Below, piece after piece: positions 26,462-33,228 of a stretch of 33,228 bases of DNA. The stretch covers positions 1 to 33,228 of the forward strand of contig JAKUTK010000052.1 of assembly GCA_022448005.1 (NCBI GenBank), in the 5' to 3' direction. How positions within the stretch are numbered: the first letter of the stretch is position 1; each line of letters opens with the position of its first letter. The position numbers and the translations under genes are program-made. The notes beneath the pieces were generated by a model. That model was given only the letters and a program-made list of their open reading frames with translations. It searched no databases and was not told where the DNA came from. The DNA comes from Pseudomonas sp. (GTDB lineage Bacteria; Pseudomonadota; Gammaproteobacteria; Pseudomonadales; Pseudomonadaceae).

Positions 26462-27433
26462 ATGAAAGACGTCGGGCGCTACCTACAAGCCGGTACGCGG
26501 GAAAACACCCGCCGTAGCTATCAGTCGGCCATCGAGCACTTCGAAGTGACTTGGGGCGGATTTCTGCCCGCGACAGGCGATAGCGTTGTCCGCTACCTGG
26601 TGAACTATGCGGATACGCTGAGCGTGAACACGTTGAAGCAACGCTTAGCTGCTCTCGCTCAATGGCATATCATCCAAGGATTTCCAGACCCAACGAAGAC
26701 TCCCACGGTGCGTCAGGTACTCAAGGGCATCCGCACCCTACATCCGGCACAGGTCAAGCAAGCGGCCCCTCTGCAGCTGCAGCACTTAGAGCAGGCAGCC
26801 CAATGGCTGGATCAGGAGTCAGATCGAGCTCGGATGCGGGGCGATTTAGCGAACCTGTTGCGCTGCCGGCGCGACATGGCATTACTGCTGATCGGTTTTT
26901 GGCGAGGCTTTCGCAGTGATGAGCTCTGCCGGCTGCGGGTCGAGCATATTCAAGCCGAAGCAGGCGCAGGCATGCGTCTGTTTCTGCCACAGAGCAAGGG
27001 GGACCGAGAAAATCGCGGTACGACGCACTACACGCCGGCGCTAAAGCGACTATGCCCGGTACAGGCCTATCTCGACTGGATCAGTACTGCAGGTATCGTT
27101 CGAGGAGCCGTGTTCCGTCGCCTGGATCGCTGGGGGCATCTCAGCGAGGATGCTTTACACCCGGGTAGCCTGATCAGCCTGCTGCGCCAGATTCTTCAAC
27201 GCGCCGGGATCCCGGCTGAACTTTATACCAGTCACTCCTTGCGCCGCGGCTTCGCTACATGGGCCACAGCCAATGGATGGGACCTCAAAGGCTTGATGAC
27301 CTATGTGGGCTGGAAAGACATCAAGTCGGCCATGCGGTACATCGATCCCGCTATTTCATTTGGTGGCCTGGCGGTCAGGCCCGCTGTTGAATTCAATACT
27401 GGCACTTTGACGCAACTGCCAGCTTCTCACTAA
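26462..27433 (+). CDS. tnpS: TnpS, tyrosine recombinase for cointegrate resolution
   Basis: From ATG at 26462 the protein is 323 residues; an in-frame ATG at 26402 would add 20. I prefer the inner start because the first one is overlapped by a strong inverted repeat that looks like site DNA. In numbering from 26402, catalytic residues are likely Arg171 (GFRSDELCRL), His278 and Arg281 (HSLRRGFATWA), Trp304 and Tyr313. The N-terminal SAM-like core-binding domain spans about 25-115. With TnpT it resolves cointegrates at the adjacent site. No strong ribosome site is visible for either start. A terminator is not seen before the next gene 29 bp downstream. Confidence 0.85.
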   Translation: MKDVGRYLQAGTRENTRRSYQSAIEHFEVTWGGFLPATGDSVVRYLVNYADTLSVNTLKQRLAALAQWHIIQGFPDPTKTPTVRQVLKGIRTLHPAQVKQAAPLQLQHLEQAAQWLDQESDRARMRGDLANLLRCRRDMALLLIGFWRGFRSDELCRLRVEHIQAEAGAGMRLFLPQSKGDRENRGTTHYTPALKRLCPVQAYLDWISTAGIVRGAVFRRLDRWGHLSEDALHPGSLISLLRQILQRAGIPAELYTSHSLRRGFATWATANGWDLKGLMTYVGWKDIKSAMRYIDPAISFGGLAVRPAVEFNTGTLTQLPASH

Positions 27434-27462
27434 CATCGCTGCACGACAGGAGTGACGGTGAA

Positions 27463-28206
27463 ATGAGTACGCAGACCAGCATCGAATGGACGGAAATGAC
27501 CTGGAACCCCGTCGTGGGTTGCACCAAGGTGTCGCCCGGATGCAAACACTGCTATGCGGAAAACATGGCCTACCGGCTGCAGGCCATGGGAACGCTGGGC
27601 TATGAAAACGGCTTTCGCCTGAGCCTGCGGCCGGAGAAGTTGCAGGAGCCGCTACAGCGCAAGAAACCGACCATTTACTTCGTCAACTCAATGTCTGACC
27701 TGTTCCACGAGCATGTACCGGACGAATACATCGACCAAGTATTCGAGGTGATCCGAAAGGCTTCCCAGCACACCTTCCAGATCCTCACCAAGCGTGCCGA
27801 GCGACTAGCTGAGTATTTCAGCAAGCGGACGCCTCCAGTCAATGCCTGGCTGGGGGTGTCGGTTGAAGACCGCGAATATGGTGTGCCGAGGATCGACTGC
27901 CTGCGCCGGGTAGATGCCACGATTCGCTTCCTCTCTGCTGAGCCGCTGCTAGAAGATCTGGGGGAGCTGGATTTGACCGATATCCACTGGGTCATTGTCG
28001 GCGGTGAGTCGGGCCCCAAGGCTCGCCCGATGAAACAGGAATGGGTCGACAACATTCATCGCCAGTGCGACGCCTCTGGCTCAGCGTTCTTCTTCAAGCA
28101 ATGGGGCGGATGGGGTGCCGATGGCGTGAAACGCTCGAAGAAAGCCAACGGTCGACTGTTGAACGGTCAGACCTGGGATGAAATCCCGCTGCTCAACCTC
28201 GCCTGA
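27463..28206 (+). CDS. DUF5131 (phage Gp37/Gp68) family protein with three-Cys motif
   Basis: The 247-residue protein starts with SIEWTEMTWNPVVGC and has Cys20-x6-Cys27-x2-Cys30, the three-Cys motif that names its usual partner. The spacing recalls Fe-S binding, as in radical SAM enzymes, but differs from their CxxxCxxC, so a radical SAM role is only a guess. Later segments (FLSAEPLLEDLG, WVIVGGESGPKARPM, FFFKQWGGW) are conserved in the family. AGGAG lies about 10 nt upstream of the ATG. It is followed by TcmP after 20 bp. No transmembrane segment or signal peptide; function unestablished to my knowledge. Confidence 0.88.
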   Translation: MSTQTSIEWTEMTWNPVVGCTKVSPGCKHCYAENMAYRLQAMGTLGYENGFRLSLRPEKLQEPLQRKKPTIYFVNSMSDLFHEHVPDEYIDQVFEVIRKASQHTFQILTKRAERLAEYFSKRTPPVNAWLGVSVEDREYGVPRIDCLRRVDATIRFLSAEPLLEDLGELDLTDIHWVIVGGESGPKARPMKQEWVDNIHRQCDASGSAFFFKQWGGWGADGVKRSKKANGRLLNGQTWDEIPLLNLA

Positions 28207-28226
28207 TACCAACACAAGGAATACGC

Positions 28227-29540
28227 ATGGCCAAGGATGACGAGAAGTACCGTTGGGATTGGGGCACGCAGACCTTCCCGACCATCGATCCGCACAGCAA
28301 GATCAAACATCAGATCATCGATGAGTACATCCAGACTTACATCGACGTGCTACTGCGAAATCAGTTGATGCCAGAACTAGGCTTGTCGATCGTCGATGGC
28401 TTCAGTGGTGGAGGTATATACCACGACGGCGTAGGTGGGAATCACTTCGGCTCTCCCGTGATTGCACTGGAGGCGATTCAGGCTTCGGAGGTCCGCAACA
28501 ACCTGGAGCGCATCAAGCCGCGCCCCATCCGTTCCCAGCACTATTTCGTAGATGTAAAGCCCGAGAACATTGCCTGCTTGCATTCAGTATTGGCCGCGCG
28601 TGGTCATGCTCCTCGGCTTGGCCAGGATGTCCACCTGCATAGCGCTGAATTCACAGCAGCATTGCCGACCATCGCTCAAAAGCTCAAGCATTTCGGCAAG
28701 GGTGAGCGTGTGCTCTTCCTGCTGGATCAGTACGGTTATGGCGACGTGCCGTTCCCCAAGATCAAATGGATTTTCCAGCACCTCAGCAATGCCGAAGTGC
28801 TGCTTACCTTCAACGTCGATTTTCTGGTCACGTACCTGGCTGACCGCCAAGCGAATCGGAAGGCCATCGCCAATATCGGTCTGGATCACCATGTGCCATG
28901 GAGCATGCTGAAAGAGCTGAAGGCGCATCAGCCTCGCAATTGGCAGTACCTGATCCAACGCCATCTGTCTGAGGGGATCAAACAGGAAAGCGGTGCCCAG
29001 TACATGACCGTGTTCTTCATCCGCCCTGCTGGCAGCAACCCGATGGCCTATTGGTTTATCCATCTGGCGAACAACTACCGCGCCAACGATGTGATGAAGA
29101 AGATCCACTGGAAATACGGCAACAACTTTTCCCATATGCTGTCGCCTTCCAGCTTTTTCGGCTACGACGCCAATCGGGATATCGCCGTGACAGGCCAACA
29201 CGATTTGCTGTTGGATGAGCATCACTTCGACGATGCCACCGATGACCGCATCCGGGGAGAACTTTCAGAGCTCTTGCCCAAACAGGTCTACGAGGTAGAA
29301 CGGCAACCTTTCCTGGGCCTGATGAGCGGATTGACCAACTACACCATGGCTGACGAGTTTCGCGTAAAGCAGGCGCTCGATATCGCTGTTGCGACCGGTG
29401 ATTTGCTGGCGGTCGGTAAGGATGGCAAGACCAGGCGTCGCAAGGGCACTAGCATCAAATCCACTGATATTCTGATAGCTCCCCCGCAGAGACCCATCTT
29501 CTTCGTGCCACAGCCGAAGAAATCTAGCTCGGAGAACTGA
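28227..29540 (+). CDS. tcmP: TcmP, three-Cys-motif partner protein
   Basis: The 437-residue protein matches the TcmP family by its pairing and the segments VDGFSGGG (56-63), GSPVIALEAI, YFVDV (106-110) and LLDQYGYGD (165-173). These look like motif I, an acidic motif II position and a motif IV-like site of class I SAM-dependent methyltransferases; this reading is mine. The C-terminus is basic (KTRRRKGTSIKS), perhaps contacting nucleic acid. AAGGAA precedes the ATG at 28227. It forms a two-gene unit with the DUF5131 gene. No function is established to my knowledge. Confidence 0.87.
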   Translation: MAKDDEKYRWDWGTQTFPTIDPHSKIKHQIIDEYIQTYIDVLLRNQLMPELGLSIVDGFSGGGIYHDGVGGNHFGSPVIALEAIQASEVRNNLERIKPRPIRSQHYFVDVKPENIACLHSVLAARGHAPRLGQDVHLHSAEFTAALPTIAQKLKHFGKGERVLFLLDQYGYGDVPFPKIKWIFQHLSNAEVLLTFNVDFLVTYLADRQANRKAIANIGLDHHVPWSMLKELKAHQPRNWQYLIQRHLSEGIKQESGAQYMTVFFIRPAGSNPMAYWFIHLANNYRANDVMKKIHWKYGNNFSHMLSPSSFFGYDANRDIAVTGQHDLLLDEHHFDDATDDRIRGELSELLPKQVYEVERQPFLGLMSGLTNYTMADEFRVKQALDIAVATGDLLAVGKDGKTRRRKGTSIKSTDILIAPPQRPIFFVPQPKKSSSEN

Positions 29541-29633
29541 GGTTCGGCACCGCTCCTTGCTCGGTGGCTCGCCTTTACCGCATAGGTACCGGTAGCTTGG
29601 CCCACCGCGTGGAATGCCAAGCTTTCGCTCTAG

Positions 29634-30825
29634 GGATGGTCTGAAAAAGACTTCCTGATTTTGGCAAAATACCCGGACGCAACCCGCCGAGTTTTCCGAT
29701 GAAGCAGATGACCTTCGCCGACGCCGAGTACGCCGGCAAGCGCAAACAGACCCGCAAGGAGTTGTTCCTGATCGAAATGGATCGGGTGGTGCCGTGGAAG
29801 GGTTTGATTGCCTTGATCGAGCCGCATTATCCCAAGGGTGAAGGCGGCCGACCGGCCTATCCGCTGATGGCGATGCTGCGTGTCCATCTGATGCAAAACT
29901 GGTTCGGCTACAGCGACCCGGCGATGGAGGAAGCGCTGTACGAGACCACTATCTTGCGCCAGTTTGCTGGGCTGAGCCTGGAGCGCATCCCTGACGAAAC
30001 GACCATCCTCAACTTCCGTCGCTTGCTGGAGAAACACGAGTTGGCTGCCGGCATCCTGGCCGTGATCAATGGCTACCTGGGTGACCGAGGCTTGTCGTTG
30101 CGCCAAGGCACCATCGTCGATGCCACACTGATCAATGCGCCGAGTTCGACCAAGAACAAGGACGGCAAGCGCGACCCGGACATGCACCAGACCAAGAAGG
30201 GCAACCAGTATTACTTCGGCATGAAGGCGCATATCGGCGTTGATGACGAGTCCGGCCTGGTGCACAGCGTGGTGGGTACGGCAGCCAACATTGCAGACGT
30301 TACCCAGGTCGACAAACTGCTGCACGGCAAGGAAAACATGGTTGGGGCTGACGCGGGTTACACCGGCGTAGAGAAGCGCCCGGAACATGACGGCCGAGAG
30401 GTGATCTGGCAGATCGCGGCCCGCCGCAGCACGTACAAGAAGGTGAGTAAGCGCAGCGCGCTGTACAAAGCCAAGCGCAAGATCGAGAAGGCCAAGGCGC
30501 AGGTGCGTGCCAAGGTCGAGCATCCGTTCCGGGTGATCAAGCGCCAGTTCGGCTATGTGAAGACACGCTTCCGTGGCCTGGCTAAAAACACCGCGCAGCT
30601 GGTGACACTGTTCGCACTGTCGAACCTGTGGATGGCGCGCAGACATTTGCTGACCAATGCAGGAGAGGTGCGTCTGTAATGCGGGAAATGGCCGCCGCGA
30701 GGTGCTCGCGCCGGCTAAAAACCGGGAAAGAGCGGATGACTTGATCGTTTTTTAGCCGAATCGCCGTTTTTGAAATCGGCAGGGCCGAAGTCAGCCAGAA
30801 ATACATGGTCTACTTCAGACCATCC
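29634..30825 (+). mobile_element. IS5-family insertion sequence, complete, 1192 bp
   Basis: Terminal repeats GGATGGTCTGAA (29634-29645) and TTCAGACCATCC (30814-30825) are perfect over 12 bp. CTAG flanks both sides (29630-29633 and 30826-29), the usual 4-bp YTAR-type duplication of the IS5 group. One intact transposase gene lies inside. The right-hand CTAG supplies the stop codon of copR. Confidence 0.92.
29699..30679 (+). CDS. IS5-family DDE transposase
   Basis: The 326-residue protein has an N-terminal DUF772-type domain and the IS5 catalytic layout. A first Asp lies in IVDATLINAPSS (about 140), a second in GADAGYTGVEKRPEH, and a C-terminal basic helix contains the acidic third residue near EKAKAQVRAKVEHPFRVIKRQFG. 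It is intact and fills the element except for about 65 bp left and 145 bp right. A transposase this complete suggests recent insertion. Confidence 0.93.
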   Translation: MKQMTFADAEYAGKRKQTRKELFLIEMDRVVPWKGLIALIEPHYPKGEGGRPAYPLMAMLRVHLMQNWFGYSDPAMEEALYETTILRQFAGLSLERIPDETTILNFRRLLEKHELAAGILAVINGYLGDRGLSLRQGTIVDATLINAPSSTKNKDGKRDPDMHQTKKGNQYYFGMKAHIGVDDESGLVHSVVGTAANIADVTQVDKLLHGKENMVGADAGYTGVEKRPEHDGREVIWQIAARRSTYKKVSKRSALYKAKRKIEKAKAQVRAKVEHPFRVIKRQFGYVKTRFRGLAKNTAQLVTLFALSNLWMARRHLLTNAGEVRL

Positions 30826-31506
30826 CTAGCGGTCTGGCGCGTCGATCAAATAGCCCATCCCACGCGCGGTTTGTATGAGCTTAGGTTCGAACTCATCATC
30901 GATTTTTGCTCTCAGCCGTCGTACCGCCACCTCAATCACATTGGTATCGCTGTCGAAATTCATGTCCCATACTTGGGAGGCGATAAGTGACTTTGAGAGC
31001 ACTTCCCCGCGACGCCGAAGTAATAGCTCAAGAAGAGCGAATTCCTTTGCAGTTAGGTCTATTCGTTTCCCCGATCGCGTAACCCGACGCCTGAGCAGAT
31101 CGACCTCAAGGTCGAGGAGTTTGAGTATTGTTTGGTTGGGAGCATTATTGCCGCGGCGAAGCAACGTACGGATCCTGGCTAGCAATTCGGAGAAGGCAAA
31201 CGGCTTGATGAGATAATCATCAGCGCCCAACTCCAATCCCTTTACTCGATCCTGAACCCCGTCTCGGGCGGTGAGAAAGAGCACGGGAACCTCATTACCG
31301 GCAGCGCGGACTTTCTGTAAAACCTGCCACCCATCCAGGCCAGGCATCATCACGTCTAAGATGAGCAAGTCGTATGTGGTATGAAGCGCGTGCTGAGCAG
31401 CATCGGTCCCGTTTTCAACTCTATCGACTGTGAAGCCTGCCTCTGAGAGCCCCTGCTGTAGGTAGGTGCCTGTTTTCGGCTCGTCTTCAGCAACAAGAAG
31501 CTTCAT
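30826..31506 (-). CDS. copR: CopR, heavy-metal (copper) response regulator
   Basis: From ATG at 31506 the protein is 226 residues, as CopR/CzcR/IrlR regulators are; GGAG lies about 11 nt upstream. The receiver has acidic residues 7-9 and phospho-acceptor Asp51 ([14 protein letters not shown]). The winged-helix half ends [11 protein letters not shown]. The stop codon TAG is formed by the IS5 target duplication. The kinase gene copS, normally next downstream, is missing; the IS5 and TcmP occupy that place. The divergent ptrA-like gene supports CopR over CzcR. Expected role: activate copper-resistance genes from copper boxes, perhaps with a kinase elsewhere. Confidence 0.85.
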   Translation of the reverse strand: MKLLVAEDEPKTGTYLQQGLSEAGFTVDRVENGTDAAQHALHTTYDLLILDVMMPGLDGWQVLQKVRAAGNEVPVLFLTARDGVQDRVKGLELGADDYLIKPFAFSELLARIRTLLRRGNNAPNQTILKLLDLEVDLLRRRVTRSGKRIDLTAKEFALLELLLRRRGEVLSKSLIASQVWDMNFDSDTNVIEVAVRRLRAKIDDEFEPKLIQTARGMGYLIDAPDR

Positions 31507-31566
31507 GAAAGTATTCCCTCCGGCATTTGGAACAGTGTGCCGATTGTCAGGGCGTGCAGCCAGTAC

Positions 31567-31583
31567 CTTACAGAAACGTAATG
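31567..31583. promoter_or_regulatory. Candidate CopR box 1
   Basis: CTTACAGAAACGTAATG contains TTAC-N6-GTAA, an inverted repeat typical of heavy-metal response regulators. It lies 61 bp upstream of the copR ATG. Confidence 0.55.
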
Positions 31584-31681
31584 CTCGCATCATCTGTCTG
31601 ACAGCTTGTAGTGTTAACGTCTACATCAGCAGTTGCTCCCACACTCTGCTTTTTGGCCTTTCCATGCTCCTTTGGCCTATC

Positions 31682-31706
31682 GGCGCCTAAATGGCGCCTT
31701 TTTTTT
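31682..31706 (+). terminator. Rho-independent terminator on plus strand upstream of ptrA
   Basis: GGCGCC, loop TAAAT and GGCGCC are followed directly by eight T residues. It faces away from copR and no annotated plus-strand gene precedes it, so it may end a short transcript. Confidence 0.75.
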
Positions 31707-31752
31707 GACCGCTGGAAGCAAGGCCGCTTGCGCTCACTGCTTGTCTGAATTG

Positions 31753-31769
31753 CTGACGAAACCGTAATG
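31753..31769. promoter_or_regulatory. Candidate CopR box 2
   Basis: CTGACGAAACCGTAATG agrees with box 1 at 13 of 17 positions, including the ends CT-AC and CGTAATG. It would have served the plus-strand ptrA promoter before the IS3 insertion. Confidence 0.5.
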
Positions 31770-31830
31770 TCCAAATCAGCATTTTGACAGGTACGCTCGG
31801 TTAGCTTAGACACAAGCCCAAGCCTCTGTT

Positions 31831-33228
<1,398 letters not shown>

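Larger units (their letters stand above)
31507..31830. other. Original copR-ptrA intergenic region, left part
   Basis: These 324 bp hold two copies of a copper-box-like element (31567-31583, 31753-31769) and a plus-strand terminator (31682-31706). They end at the IS3 insertion. No convincing gene was seen. Confidence 0.6.

Noticed and set aside
29541..29633. Search for a copS start or transposon end left of the IS5
   Set aside because: No kinase-like residues, terminal repeat or gene was recognised in these 93 bp.
29630..30646. 338-codon minus-strand frame opposite the IS5 transposase
   Set aside because: It lies within the IS on the wrong strand, begins and ends with the element and shows no known motif; the transposase explains the openness.

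Overview
The window is GC-rich gammaproteobacterial chromosome, most likely Pseudomonas or Stutzerimonas. The reasons are the gene order ercS-ercA-pqqH-pqqE-D-C-B-A beside a quinoprotein alcohol dehydrogenase, the copR/ptrA pair and the Tn4651-type resolution module. Species assignment is inference from gene content.

Region 1 (1-2259, + strand) is the end of an arsenic locus: an ArsJ-associated glyceraldehyde-3-phosphate dehydrogenase, cut by the window edge, and arsJ. Together they form and export 1-arseno-3-phosphoglycerate.

Region 2 (2329-17253) is a periplasmic alcohol oxidation locus. On the minus strand, in transcription order, it holds a PQQ alcohol dehydrogenase of the lanthanide-type PedH group, an ExaC/PedI aldehyde dehydrogenase, an Old Yellow Enzyme reductase, pqqA, pqqB, pqqC, pqqD, pqqE, pqqH, ercA and the soluble hybrid kinase ercS. 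A solitary periplasmic binding protein is divergent from the dehydrogenase. A shared element (TCCTCNNTTGGTAG or close to it) lies 98-116 bp upstream of the dehydrogenase, aldehyde dehydrogenase and pqqA starts. This suggests one regulator for enzyme and cofactor, but no LuxR-type response regulator lies in the window.

Region 3 (17442-24363) holds an MFS transporter, then kdpE, kdpD, kdpC and a kdpB that has lost about 115-120 N-terminal residues.

Region 4 (24364-33228 and beyond) is read as one end of a Tn4651/Tn4652-family Tn3-type transposon inserted in kdpB. It carries a terminal-repeat-like end, a small Cys-rich protein, divergent tnpT and tnpS around a probable resolution site, and a two-gene DUF5131 (Gp37/Gp68)-TcmP module. 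Copper genes (copR, ptrA start) follow and have been broken up by a complete IS5-family element (CTAG duplication) and a complete IS3-family element (GTT duplication). tnpA and the other transposon end would lie to the right of the window.

The best candidates for something little described are the DUF5131-TcmP pair as transposon cargo and the shared promoter element of the alcohol oxidation regulon. No CRISPR array, tRNA or rRNA was seen.
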